Shown in pieces: positions 1 to 7,537 of a stretch of 47,423 bases of DNA (positions within the stretch are counted from its first letter, which is position 1; the number at the start of each line of letters is the position of its first letter). Both the position numbers and the translations under genes were made by a program. The DNA is from Acetobacteraceae bacterium (GTDB lineage Bacteria; Pseudomonadota; Alphaproteobacteria; Acetobacterales; Acetobacteraceae), in the NCBI GenBank assembly GCA_025354865.1, contig JANXMB010000155.1, positions 1 through 47,423 on the forward strand. Reading direction: 5' to 3'. Under the pieces are notes generated by a model. It was not told the DNA's origin. It ran no database searches and saw only the letters and a program-made list of their open reading frames with translations.

Positions 1-407
1 TAGGCCGGCATGTTGACAATCAACCTCCCGCCGGGCTTCAGCGTGCGCCGAAACTCCCGCAGTGCTGCGGCGGGATCGACCGCGCCATGGCAGAGTACGT
101 CGGCCGACACGATGGCATCGAAACGGCCATCGGCAAACGGCACCGCGTTCGCACTCCCCCGCGCCACCGCCGCGCCCGATTTCGCCTGGGCGCGGATCGC
201 CGCCGCTTCGTTGTATTCAAGGCCGGTGGCCATCAGGTCCGGGCGGCGGGCGCGCAGATACGCCAAGAACCCGCCGGTGCCGCATCCCGCGTCCAGCACC
301 GTGCCGCGTATCGGTTGCAAGCTGGCGAGCAGCCGAGCGTGAAGGGCGCGGTACCACCACATGCGGTCCTCGGCGGCATCCATCAGCGCGTATTCGGCTG
401 GCTCCAT
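1..407 (-). CDS. SAM-dependent class I methyltransferase (truncated by window edge)
   Basis: Reading leftward from ATG at 407, the frame is open to the window edge, so the C-terminus is missing; about 135 codons are visible. The start (MEPAEYALMDAAEDRMWWYR) leads into motif I, VLDAGCGTGGFLAYL, the SAM-binding glycine loop. Then come an acidic residue after the second strand (GLEYN), ARGSANAVPFADGRFD, DAIVSADVLCHG (motif II) and LKPGGRLIVNMP (motif III). This is the Methyltransf_11/25 layout. The substrate cannot be told: such proteins modify lipids, quinones or small metabolites in the cytosol. No clear Shine-Dalgarno sequence precedes the start. The family call is strong, the role unknown. 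Confidence 0.85.
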   Translation of the reverse strand, partial: MEPAEYALMDAAEDRMWWYRALHARLLASLQPIRGTVLDAGCGTGGFLAYLRARRPDLMATGLEYNEAAAIRAQAKSGAAVARGSANAVPFADGRFDAIVSADVLCHGAVDPAAALREFRRTLKPGGRLIVNMPA

Positions 408-763
408 CGGCGCTGATTGCCCGGTGCGGCCGTTCGTCGCAAGGGCGGGGGGGCAAGGGCAGGGCGGGTTCGGATTGGCGATCGGCGCCGCGACATGCGG
501 CGTGTCCGCAACCGCGCGCGCAGCCGCCCGGGTCGCAAATTGCTCGGCGATCTGCAAATCGATCGAGACCGGCGGTGCAGTATAAGACCGAATAAATAAC
601 GACCGGGCGGCAGGCGCTCCGATCGGTCCGGAACAATCTCGCTCGTGCCGGTATAGCCGGCCGACGTGCAAGGCGACAGCGCCCCGATTGGCGCAGCCGG
701 GCGATCGTATTAGGACTGGGCATCGTTCGGACCGTCGTCCGCGATCGAGAGCGCCACGATCCG
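408..763. other. Intergenic region between divergent methyltransferase and exporter genes
   Basis: This 356-base stretch separates two divergently transcribed genes and must hold both promoters. I see no reading frame with convincing protein character. It contains an A/T-rich patch around 580-600 and a short inverted repeat near 647-662 (GCCGG around TATA). No recognisable operator or RNA element was found. Confidence 0.5.
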
Positions 764-1690
764 ATGCAAGCCCACCCCATCCGCGTCCTGACCGACAACG
801 CCGCCGACACCGTCCGAGGCATCGGATTGGTCGCGCTGGCCTACATGGTGCTGTCGATCGGCGATGTCGCGGCGAAAGCCGTGGTCCTTGGCGCCGGAGT
901 CGCCTGGGCTATGCTCTGGCGGGGGCTGTTCGGTTCCGCCTCGGTCCTTGCCGTCGCTGTGGCGGGCGGCCGACCCGGCGGCTGGCGTCGGGTGCGCCCG
1001 GTGCGTTGGCAAATGGTGGCGCTGCGGGCAGCGCTGTCGTCGTTCACCTCGGTCAGTTGGTACTTGTCCTGGCGCGAGATGAAGCTGGCCGACACCTATG
1101 CCCTGGGCTTCACCGCGCCGCTGATCATGACGCTGCTGGCAATCCCGATGTTGGGGGAGCGCATACGCTGGCGCCGCATGCTGTCTACCCTGATCGGCTT
1201 TACCGGCGTGCTGACGATGCTCCGCCCCGGCGGCGATCTATGGACCCCGGCGCTGCCGCTGCTCATGACCGGCATCGTCGCCATGGCCGTGACGCGCATC
1301 CTCGCTCGGCGTCTATCGCTGACCGAAACGCCGGAGTGTCAGGCGTTCTGGCTCATGGTCTCCCACGCGGCGGCCGGGGTGCTGTTGCTGGCGTTCTATC
1401 CGCTGGGTGCGATCGGCGGTTGGCAGGTCTGGGCGGCGCTCGCATTCCTAGGCATTTCCAGCGGGTTGGCGCACTGCGTGTTCACCTATGCCTACGGCCT
1501 AGCACCGGTCTCGGCGTTGGCGCCCTACGAATATACGATGTTGCTTTGGGGCGGCGCGGCAGGGTTTGTTGTCTTTGGGGAGGTCCCGTCGTGGTCCACC
1601 CTGGCCGGCGCTGCGATCGTGGCCGCCGCCGGGCTGTACAATCTCCATCGGGAGCGTGTCCGCCGGACCGTGGACAACGGCGTTCCATAA
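764..1690 (+). CDS. EamA-domain DMT-superfamily transporter
   Basis: The 308-residue protein is an inner-membrane exporter or permease of the drug/metabolite transporter superfamily. It shows about ten hydrophobic segments arranged as two EamA repeats. Signs of the family are the WRGLFGSASVLA segment after the second helix, AALSSFTSVSWYLSWREM in helix 3-4, TAPLIMTLLAIPMLGERIRW (the P-L-x-GE motif closing repeat 1) and YEYTMLLWGGAAGFVVFGE (the matching motif of repeat 2). Length is normal. Substrates of this family vary (amino acids, riboflavin, nucleosides, lipids) and nothing here narrows it. The short basic C-terminus is cytosolic. It is monocistronic and followed by a tRNA gene. Confidence 0.88.
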   Translation: MQAHPIRVLTDNAADTVRGIGLVALAYMVLSIGDVAAKAVVLGAGVAWAMLWRGLFGSASVLAVAVAGGRPGGWRRVRPVRWQMVALRAALSSFTSVSWYLSWREMKLADTYALGFTAPLIMTLLAIPMLGERIRWRRMLSTLIGFTGVLTMLRPGGDLWTPALPLLMTGIVAMAVTRILARRLSLTETPECQAFWLMVSHAAAGVLLLAFYPLGAIGGWQVWAALAFLGISSGLAHCVFTYAYGLAPVSALAPYEYTMLLWGGAAGFVVFGEVPSWSTLAGAAIVAAAGLYNLHRERVRRTVDNGVP

Positions 1691-1787
1691 CGCCCCCATC
1701 CCACCGTCTTACGGGGTTTTCGACCCAAGGCGTCGGGCGCGCGGACGGCGATTTGTCGGATCGTTGCCCGTCGATGAAAAACCGATC

Positions 1788-1816
1788 TTGCGCACCCGGC
1801 GGAACTAGCGCTAGAA
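1788..1816 (+). promoter_or_regulatory. Probable sigma70-type promoter of tRNA-Val
   Basis: TTGCGC (1788-1793) and CTAGAA (1811-1816) are separated by exactly 17 bases, and the tRNA begins 20 bases after the -10 box. The spacing is ideal, the -10 match is moderate. Confidence 0.4.
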
Positions 1817-1836
1817 GCCTGCCTCCCGACGCTGGA

Positions 1837-1911
1837 GGGCGCGTAGCTCAGCGGGAGAGCACCTCCCTGACACGGAGGGGGTCACAGGTTCAATCCCTGT
1901 CGCGCCCACCA
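1837..1911 (+). tRNA. tRNA-Val (anticodon GAC)
   Basis: The cloverleaf can be drawn fully: acceptor stem GGGCGCG (1837-1843) pairs with CGCGCCC (1901-1907), D arm GCTC/GAGC, anticodon stem CCTCC/GGAGG with loop CTGACAC giving anticodon GAC, and T arm ACAGG-TTCAATC-CCTGT. Discriminator A is followed by an encoded CCA. It reads valine GTC/GTT codons. It lies alone, with no neighbouring tRNA and no sign of an integrated element behind it. Confidence 0.97.
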
Positions 1912-1917
1912 TTTTCC

Positions 1918-2097
1918 TCAATGTTGCTGCTTTGGCGCCTCATCGAAGACGGTGCAGGCTAGCGTCACCAACTGTTCCGCTGTGCCGATAAAACCCGCGC
2001 GATCTGCGGCTTGCGCCAATGCGATCAGCCGATCCGACAGCACGAGCGGACTGACCGGATGGAGCGTTGCGACCGGGGGCAGGCTGAACTGGTTCAT
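1918..2097 (-). CDS. Small hypothetical protein (59 aa)
   Basis: The frame opens upstream at a distant ATG, but the start at 2097 (MNQFSLPPVATLHPVSPLVL) has a purine-rich stretch (AAAGGGAAA) just upstream and begins the region that looks like protein. The middle part, LSDRLIALAQAADRAGF, then TAEQLVTLACTVFDEA, looks like two amphipathic helices. No signal peptide, metal motif or known domain was recognised. It lies tail-to-tail with the tRNA gene, 6 bases away. It may be a small conserved alphaproteobacterial protein; no function is offered. Confidence 0.55.
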   Translation of the reverse strand: MNQFSLPPVATLHPVSPLVLSDRLIALAQAADRAGFIGTAEQLVTLACTVFDEAPKQQH

Positions 2098-2190
2098 GGT
2101 ATTTTCCCTTTGCCGGCGATTTTCCGCCTGACGGGGAGCATGCGGTGGGGTTCTTACCAAAACGTTAACGCGGGCGAAAAAATCGGGGCC

Positions 2191-2415
2191 TCAGGCATTT
2201 TTTTTCGCGTCCAGCAGCGCCGCCACCCGCAGCGCCGACGCGAGCGGCCGATCCGCCCCGCGACCGGCATCGGCGGCGGCGACGAACGCGGACAAGGTCA
2301 TATGCCTGGCAGCCGCCATGGCCGTGAGGACGTCCCAGAACTCCGGTTCCAACGCGACGCTGGTGCGGTGCCCCGCCAGGGCGAAACTGCGCTTCGTCAA
2401 CCCACCTTGCCGCAT
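2191..2415 (-). CDS. Ribbon-helix-helix domain protein (RHH_4 type)
   Basis: A 74-residue protein starting at ATG 2415 (MRQGGLTKRSFALAGHRTSV), preceded by a run GGGGGGCGAG as ribosome site. The KRSF.LAGHRTSVALEPEFWD segment is the beta-strand and first helix of the alphaproteobacterial RHH_4 family, and MTLSAFVAAADAGR the second helix. Members are small dimeric proteins assumed to bind DNA; targets are unknown. The track of open frame reaches far upstream into the dehydrogenase gene on the other strand, but the family begins at this ATG. It is divergent from the alcohol dehydrogenase, so it could regulate it; that is only inference. Confidence 0.8.
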   Translation of the reverse strand: MRQGGLTKRSFALAGHRTSVALEPEFWDVLTAMAAARHMTLSAFVAAADAGRGADRPLASALRVAALLDAKKNA

Positions 2416-2467
2416 CGCTCGCCCCCCGCCATGTTCGCGGAAAGAGTTATCGCAGGGGAGAGCGAGA

Positions 2468-3628
2468 ATGGTCCAATCCGATATGGTTCGATCTGGGCGG
2501 GTTGCTTTCGGCAAGATGGAGCAGGTGCTGTTCGGCGTCTCGGCCGCCGATGCGGTGGCGGCGGAGGCGCGCCGGCTGGGCGCCACCCGGGTGTTCCTGA
2601 TGGTCAGCGGCACCCTGAACCGCGAAACGCGGGAGATCGAGACGGTGCGCGCGGCATTGGGCAATCTCTGTGCCGGGGTGTTCGATCGGATGCCCGCGCA
2701 TAGCCCGCGCCAGGCCGTCGTCGCGGCGACCAACCAGGCTCGGGATGCCGGCGCGGATCTGATCGTCACCATCGGCGGCGGGTCGATCACCGATGCCGCC
2801 AAGGCGGTGCAATTGTGCTTGGCCAACGATATCCGCACGGCGGAGGCGATGGACAACCTCCGTCCCGGCAAGTCCTTCGCCGCCCCGACCGTGCCGCAGA
2901 TTGCGGTGCCCACCACCCTCTCGGCCGGGGAATTCAGCGCCCTGGCTGGGATCACCGACGAGCGCACTCGGGTGAAGGAACTGTTCGCGCATCCCTCGAT
3001 CGTGCCCCGGACGGTCGTTCTCGACCCCGCGATGACGGTCCACACGCCGGCCTGGCTGTTCCTCTCGACCGGCATTCGTGCGGTCGATCATTGTGTGGAG
3101 GGTTTTTGCTCGTTGGAGGCGAATCCCTTCGCCGATGCCCAGGCGATCCGAGGCCTGACCCTGCTCACCCGCGGCCTCCCCGCCGTGCAGGCCAATCCGT
3201 CCGACCTCCAGGCTCGGTTGGATTGCCAGATCGGGTCCTGGCTTTCGATGGGGCCGTTGGCGAGCGGCGTGCCGATGGGGGCGAGCCATGGCATTGGCTA
3301 CGTCCTGGGCGCGGTGCACGACATCCCGCACGGGCATACATCCTGCATTATGCTGCCGGCGGCGATGCGCTGGAACAAGGTGGCCAACGCCGATCGGCAA
3401 GCCGAAATCGCGGCGGCGATGGGGTATCCGGATCGGGACGCCGGCGATGTTTTGGACCGCTTCATCCGCGCGCTTGGCATGCCGCGCAGCCTGTCCGAGG
3501 TGGGCGTCGGCGCCGAGGCCTTCGATCGCATCGCGACCCAGGCGATGGGCACGCCGTGGATCCCCCGCAACCCTCGACCGATCCCCAGTCCGGCCGAAGT
3601 GCGGGAGATTTTGGAGCTGGCGGCCTGA
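2468..3628 (+). CDS. Iron-containing alcohol dehydrogenase / maleylacetate reductase-like
   Basis: A 386-residue cytosolic NAD(P)-dependent oxidoreductase. The start at 2468 has GGGGAG about 8 bases upstream; the longer frame is not needed. The N-terminal domain has the dinucleotide motif VTIGGGSITDAAKAV. The C-terminal helical domain has the metal region: RAVDHCVEGF (Asp-His) and ASHGIGYVLGAVHDIPHGHT, whose histidines match the iron or zinc ligands. PTTLSAGEFSALAGIT and the GASHGIG...PHG layout resemble maleylacetate reductases, which act at the end of (chloro)catechol and resorcinol breakdown. The exact substrate is not fixed by sequence, and no ring-cleavage gene is adjacent. Confidence 0.85.
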   Translation: MVQSDMVRSGRVAFGKMEQVLFGVSAADAVAAEARRLGATRVFLMVSGTLNRETREIETVRAALGNLCAGVFDRMPAHSPRQAVVAATNQARDAGADLIVTIGGGSITDAAKAVQLCLANDIRTAEAMDNLRPGKSFAAPTVPQIAVPTTLSAGEFSALAGITDERTRVKELFAHPSIVPRTVVLDPAMTVHTPAWLFLSTGIRAVDHCVEGFCSLEANPFADAQAIRGLTLLTRGLPAVQANPSDLQARLDCQIGSWLSMGPLASGVPMGASHGIGYVLGAVHDIPHGHTSCIMLPAAMRWNKVANADRQAEIAAAMGYPDRDAGDVLDRFIRALGMPRSLSEVGVGAEAFDRIATQAMGTPWIPRNPRPIPSPAEVREILELAA

Positions 3629-3689
3629 CCTGCGTCGGGCCGATGGCGGAATGGAACGCCGACCGGGAACGCCGACCGGGAACCCTCGG

Positions 3690-4736
3690 TCAGGGATCGC
3701 CCGCGGACAAGCGTTCGCAGGCCCAGCCTGCTGCTTCCGCGACGACAGGATCGGGGTCGCCGGTCAGCGCCGCAACCGTCGGCAACAGCGACCGATCGGC
3801 CGAATTGCCGATGGCGATGGCGACATTGCGCACGAACCGGTCCCGCCCGATGCGCTTGATCGGGGAGCCGGAAAATTTGCGGCGAAATCCGGCATCGTCC
3901 AACGCCGCGAGGTCGCGCAACTGCGGCGCGGTCAGATCGTCCCTCGGCCGGAAGGCTTCGTGCCGGGTCGCCTGCGCGAACCGATTCCAAGGGCATACTG
4001 CCAGACAATCGTCGCAGCCGTAGATACGGTTGCCCATCGCCGGTCGCAGCGCCATCGGGATCGGGCCATGGTGCTCGATGGTCAGGTAGGAAATGCACCG
4101 CCGCGCATCCAGCCGATAGGGCGCGGGAAAGGCATCGGTCGGGCAGATGCGCAGGCATTGCGTGCAGGTGCCGCAACGATCGGCGTGCGGCGCGTCCGGC
4201 GGCAGGTCCAGCGTGGTGTAAATCTCTCCCAAAAAAAGCCACGACCCATGCGTGCGGGACACCAGATTGGTGTGCTTGCCTTGCCAGCCCAACCCCGCCT
4301 GCTGCGCCAGCGGCTTTTCCATCACCGGGGCGGTATCGACAAAGACTTTCACCTGCGGCCCGAACCGGGACACCACGAACTGTGCGAGATGCTTCAAGCG
4401 GCCTTTGATCGTGTCGTGATAATCGCGATTGCGCGCGTAAACCGAAACGGTGCCGCGATCCGGCATGCCCAGGGATGCCAATGGGTCTTCGGCCGGTGCG
4501 TAGGAAGTGCCGAGCACGATGACGGTGCGGGCTTCGGCCCAGAGGGCCTGGGGGTGGGAGCGTTGGTCGGAACGATCGGCCAACCAGCCCATATCGCCGT
4601 GCTGCCCGGCGGCGAGGAAGGCGCCCAGCCGGTCCCGTGCCTCCGGCCCCAGCGTCGCCGCCGCGAAGCCGATGGCGTCGAAACCCAGCGCCAGGGCTTT
4701 GTCGCGGATTGCGGCGCGAGGATCACCCCCGGCCAC
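3690..4736 (-). CDS. queG: Epoxyqueuosine reductase QueG
   Basis: QueG reduces epoxyqueuosine to queuosine in tRNA, the last step of the pathway, using cobalamin and two [4Fe-4S] clusters. Visible are [19 protein letters not shown] (with the catalytic Asp), [16 protein letters not shown] (first cluster), [12 protein letters not shown] (second cluster) and a C-terminal HEAT-like repeat. I place the start at GTG 4736 ([20 protein letters not shown]), because the family begins about ten residues before the KAL..GFD segment; the next upstream candidate (TTG 4865) would add 43 implausible residues. This start overlaps the end of queF by 14 bases, which suggests translational coupling. Length 348 aa is normal. 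Confidence 0.92.
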   Translation of the reverse strand: MAGGDPRAAIRDKALALGFDAIGFAAATLGPEARDRLGAFLAAGQHGDMGWLADRSDQRSHPQALWAEARTVIVLGTSYAPAEDPLASLGMPDRGTVSVYARNRDYHDTIKGRLKHLAQFVVSRFGPQVKVFVDTAPVMEKPLAQQAGLGWQGKHTNLVSRTHGSWLFLGEIYTTLDLPPDAPHADRCGTCTQCLRICPTDAFPAPYRLDARRCISYLTIEHHGPIPMALRPAMGNRIYGCDDCLAVCPWNRFAQATRHEAFRPRDDLTAPQLRDLAALDDAGFRRKFSGSPIKRIGRDRFVRNVAIAIGNSADRSLLPTVAALTGDPDPVVAEAAGWACERLSAGDP

Positions 4737-5187
4737 GGTAGCCCGGCACGTCCTGCGGCGGAATCCAGGCGCCCTCCGGCGGGGTGCCGCTTTGCCAGAA
4801 GACGTCGATCGGAATGCCGCCGCGCGGATACCAATAGGCACCGATGCGCAACCATAACGGGTCAAGCAGCGCCACCAACCGGTCGGCGATTTCCATCGTG
4901 CAGGCCTCGTGGAAAGCTCCGTGATTGCGATACGCGCCCAGAAACAGTTTCAGCGATTTGCTTTCGACGATCCAATCGCGGGGCACGATATCGATCAGGA
5001 TATGCGCGAAATCGGGCTGCCCGGTCAGCGGACAAAGGGAGGTAAACTCGGGACAGGTGAAGCGCACGACATAGTTCTTGCCGATCGCGGGATTGCCGAC
5101 GCGTTCCAGCAGCGCCGCATCGGGGGTGGCCGGGGCCTCCACCCGATGGCCGAGTTGCGTGAGGCCGGCGTAGATGTCCTGGGTCAT
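4723..5187 (-). CDS. queF: NADPH-dependent preQ0 reductase QueF (short type)
   Basis: QueF reduces the nitrile of 7-cyano-7-deazaguanine to preQ1, a step before insertion into tRNA. At 154 residues this is the single-module (YkvM-like) type. The catalytic cysteine lies in [16 protein letters not shown], and the family motif [20 protein letters not shown], which binds NADPH and substrate, is intact. The ATG at 5187 overlaps the TGA of tgt (ATGA), so the two are translationally coupled; queG follows with its own overlap. Confidence 0.95.
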   Translation of the reverse strand: MTQDIYAGLTQLGHRVEAPATPDAALLERVGNPAIGKNYVVRFTCPEFTSLCPLTGQPDFAHILIDIVPRDWIVESKSLKLFLGAYRNHGAFHEACTMEIADRLVALLDPLWLRIGAYWYPRGGIPIDVFWQSGTPPEGAWIPPQDVPGYRGRG

Positions 5188-6305
5188 GCGGGTTCCTCGA
5201 CCTGGGTCCAACCGGCGCGCACCGCAGCGGCGTGGGCGTCCAGGCGTCCTGCGACGATCGCACGGCGCAGGCCGCGCATCAGGGACTGATAATAGGCAAT
5301 ATTGTGCCACGTCAGCAGCATCGGCCCCAACATCTCATCGGCGCGAAACAGATGATGCAAATACGCTCGGCTGTGCCGCGAGCAAAGCGGGCAGTCGCAG
5401 GCGGGGTCCAACGGGGCGGCATCGTCGGCGAAACGGGCATTGCGCATGTTGAACACCCCGCCGGATGTGTAGGCTCGCGCGGTGCGCCCGGCGCGGGTTG
5501 GCATTACGCAGTCGAACATGTCCACCCCGCGCGCGACCGATCCGATCAGGTCGTCGGGGGTGCCGACACCCATCAGATAGCGCGGCCGATCGGTGGGCAG
5601 ATGCGGCACGGTGAAGTCCAGCACACGGAACATGTCCGCTTGCCCTTCCCCCACCGCCAACCCGCCGATCGCATAGCCGTCGAACCCGATCGCGGTCAGA
5701 GCGGCGGCCGATTGCGCCCGCAAATCCGGATAGACGCTGCCTTGCACGATGCCGAACAGCCCGTAGCCAGCGCGCGGCACGAACGCGTCCTTCGATCGTT
5801 GCGCCCAGTCCATCGACAGTTGCATCGACGCGCGCGCTTGTTCCGGCGTGGCGGGGAAGGGGGTGCACTCGTCCAGCGCCATGGTGATCGTGGCATCGAG
5901 CAGGTGTTGGATTTCGATCGATCGGTCGGGTGTCAGCCGGTGGCTAGACCCGTCGATATGCGACTGGAATGTGACCCCGTCCTTGTCCATCTTGCGCAGC
6001 TTGGACAGCGACATCACCTGAAATCCGCCGGAATCGGTCAAAATCGGCCCGGACCAGTCCATGAATTTATGCAGCCCGCCCAGCCGCGCCACCCGCTCGG
6101 CGCCGGGCCGCAGCATCAGATGGTATGTATTCCCCAGCACGATGGAGGCCCCGGTTGCTCGGACCGCATCGGCTGTCATGGCTTTGACCGTGCCGGCAGT
6201 GCCCACCGGCATGAAGACGGGGGTTTGCACGTCGCCATGCGCGGTATGCAGCACACCGGCGCGGGCGGCGCCGTCGGTGGCATCGGTGCGGAAATTCAGG
6301 CTCAT
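5184..6305 (-). CDS. tgt: tRNA-guanine transglycosylase
   Basis: Tgt swaps guanine 34 of GUN-anticodon tRNAs for preQ1. The 373-residue protein starts best at ATG 6305 ([12 protein letters not shown]); an upstream ATG in the same frame gives a non-conserved extension. Seen are [12 protein letters not shown] (active-site Asp), [33 protein letters not shown] with the nucleophilic Asp, and the zinc site CDCPLC...YLHHL near the C-terminus. It is the first gene of tgt-queF-queG, whose three members overlap end to start. QueC, QueD and QueE for preQ0 synthesis are not in the window. Confidence 0.96.
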   Translation of the reverse strand: MSLNFRTDATDGAARAGVLHTAHGDVQTPVFMPVGTAGTVKAMTADAVRATGASIVLGNTYHLMLRPGAERVARLGGLHKFMDWSGPILTDSGGFQVMSLSKLRKMDKDGVTFQSHIDGSSHRLTPDRSIEIQHLLDATITMALDECTPFPATPEQARASMQLSMDWAQRSKDAFVPRAGYGLFGIVQGSVYPDLRAQSAAALTAIGFDGYAIGGLAVGEGQADMFRVLDFTVPHLPTDRPRYLMGVGTPDDLIGSVARGVDMFDCVMPTRAGRTARAYTSGGVFNMRNARFADDAAPLDPACDCPLCSRHSRAYLHHLFRADEMLGPMLLTWHNIAYYQSLMRGLRRAIVAGRLDAHAAAVRAGWTQVEEPA

Positions 6306-6386
6306 GCGCGGGTCAATGGCACGGTTGGCGGCCGGTGCGCCAGGGGGATCGGCGCGCCAGGGGTTCGGTGCGGCCGTCGGGGCCAA

Positions 6387-7463
6387 TCAGCCGAGCGGAT
6401 CGATCCGCAGTCCGGTTTCCCGATCGAAGACGTGCAGATTTTCGATCTGGATGCCGATCGCGATCGCCTCCCCCGCCGGGGCCCGTCCATTGACCTTGGC
6501 CACCATCGGCGTGCGGTCCGGCGTCGGCAGATGGCCGTGCAGCAGGGTTTCCGAACCCAATGGCTCGATCAAATCCACTTGCAGCGACAATAAGGACTCG
6601 CCGACCGTGAGGTGTTCGGGGCGGATGCCGATCGTCAGGGCGCGTCCGTCGGGGCCCGGTCGGCGGCCGTCGGCGAAGCGCAGTGTCGGCCCCGCGTCCA
6701 GTCGCGCTGCCATCCCATCCTGCGCCAGGGCGGCGGGCAGGAAGTTCATCGCGGGGGCGCCGATGAAGCTGGCGACATAGGTGTCGGCCGGGCGCTCGAA
6801 AACGTCCATCGGTGCGGCGCATTGTGCCGGGCGGCCCTGGTTCAGCACCAGCAGCCGATCGCCCAGGGTCATCGCCTCCACCTGATCGTGCGTCACATAC
6901 AGGCTGGTGACGCCGAGCCGCCGCTGCAATTGGCGGATTTCGGCGCGCATTTGCACCCGTAGTTTGGCGTCGAGGTTCGACAGCGGCTCATCGAACAGGA
7001 ACAATTTCGGGGATCGCACGATGGCGCGGCCCATCGCCACTCGCTGCCGTTGACCGCCCGACAACTGCCGGGGCTTGCGGGTCAGCAGGTCCGACAAACC
7101 CAGCATGGTGGCGGCGGCATCGACGCGGCGGCGAATGTCGTCGGCGGCGAGGCCGCGAATGCGCAAGCCATAGGCCATGTTGTCGAAGACGGAAAAATGC
7201 GGGTAGAGCGCGTAGTTCTGGAACACCATGGCGATGTCCCGCGCCGACGGGTCGAGCGCGGCGATATCCTTGCCGTCCAACACGATCGACCCCGCAGAGG
7301 GCGTTTCCAGCCCCGCGACCAGCCGCAGCAGGGTCGATTTGCCGCACCCGGACGCACCGACGATCGCCAGCATTTCCCCGTCGGCCAACGACAGGTCGAT
7401 CTGCCGCAACACCTGCGTGTCGCCGAAGGATTTACGCAGGCCGATCAAGTCGAGGGTTGCCAT
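6387..7463 (-). CDS. ugpC: ABC transporter ATPase, UgpC/MalK (CUT1) type
   Basis: A 358-residue ATPase with Walker A GASGCGKST, Q-loop MVFQNYALYPHFSV, signature LSGGQRQRVAMGRAI, Walker B LFLFDEPLSNLD and switch YVTHDQVEAMTLGDR. After the nucleotide domain come TOBE/OB regulatory segments (GIRPEHLT, then EPLGSETLLHG and IGIQIENLHVFDRETG). This is the pattern of sn-glycerol-3-phosphate or sugar importers. The start at ATG 7463 (MATLDLIGL) leaves out a poor 15-residue extension. No CUT1 permease or sugar-binding protein lies nearby; it is divergent from a peptide-type binding protein. It may serve permeases elsewhere, as shared ATPases can. Confidence 0.85.
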   Translation of the reverse strand: MATLDLIGLRKSFGDTQVLRQIDLSLADGEMLAIVGASGCGKSTLLRLVAGLETPSAGSIVLDGKDIAALDPSARDIAMVFQNYALYPHFSVFDNMAYGLRIRGLAADDIRRRVDAAATMLGLSDLLTRKPRQLSGGQRQRVAMGRAIVRSPKLFLFDEPLSNLDAKLRVQMRAEIRQLQRRLGVTSLYVTHDQVEAMTLGDRLLVLNQGRPAQCAAPMDVFERPADTYVASFIGAPAMNFLPAALAQDGMAARLDAGPTLRFADGRRPGPDGRALTIGIRPEHLTVGESLLSLQVDLIEPLGSETLLHGHLPTPDRTPMVAKVNGRAPAGEAIAIGIQIENLHVFDRETGLRIDPLG

Positions 7464-7471
7464 CGTATCCC

Positions 7472-7521
7472 ATACCGGTATCGCCGCCTGCTTATCATCG
7501 CCCGGCATACGCTGCTATAAC
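7472..7521 (+). promoter_or_regulatory. Divergent promoter region with a 10-bp palindrome
   Basis: Between the ugpC-type gene and the binding-protein gene lie 74 bases. They hold the perfect palindrome ATACCGGTAT (7472-7481) and a possible rightward promoter, TTATCA (7492-7497), 18 bases, TATAAC (7516-7521). The palindrome could be an operator for either gene; this rests on sequence symmetry alone. Confidence 0.3.
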
Positions 7522-7537
7522 GCAACGCGGGAGGACA

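Noticed and set aside
1837-2460. Possible integrative element attachment site at the tRNA-Val gene
   Set aside because: No integrase and no second copy of the tRNA 3' end were found in the window.
2191-3075. A 294-codon version of the ribbon-helix-helix gene
   Set aside because: Only the last 74 codons match the family and have a ribosome site; the rest is antisense to the dehydrogenase.
3288-5045. A 585-codon plus-strand frame over the dehydrogenase end and the queG/queF genes
   Set aside because: Arg/Ala-rich low-complexity translation, opposite to clearly conserved queG and queF.
5988-6386. A preQ1 riboswitch upstream of tgt
   Set aside because: The 81 bases between the ugpC-type stop and the tgt start show no convincing preQ1 aptamer pattern, and tgt-queF-queG are not usual riboswitch targets in this group.
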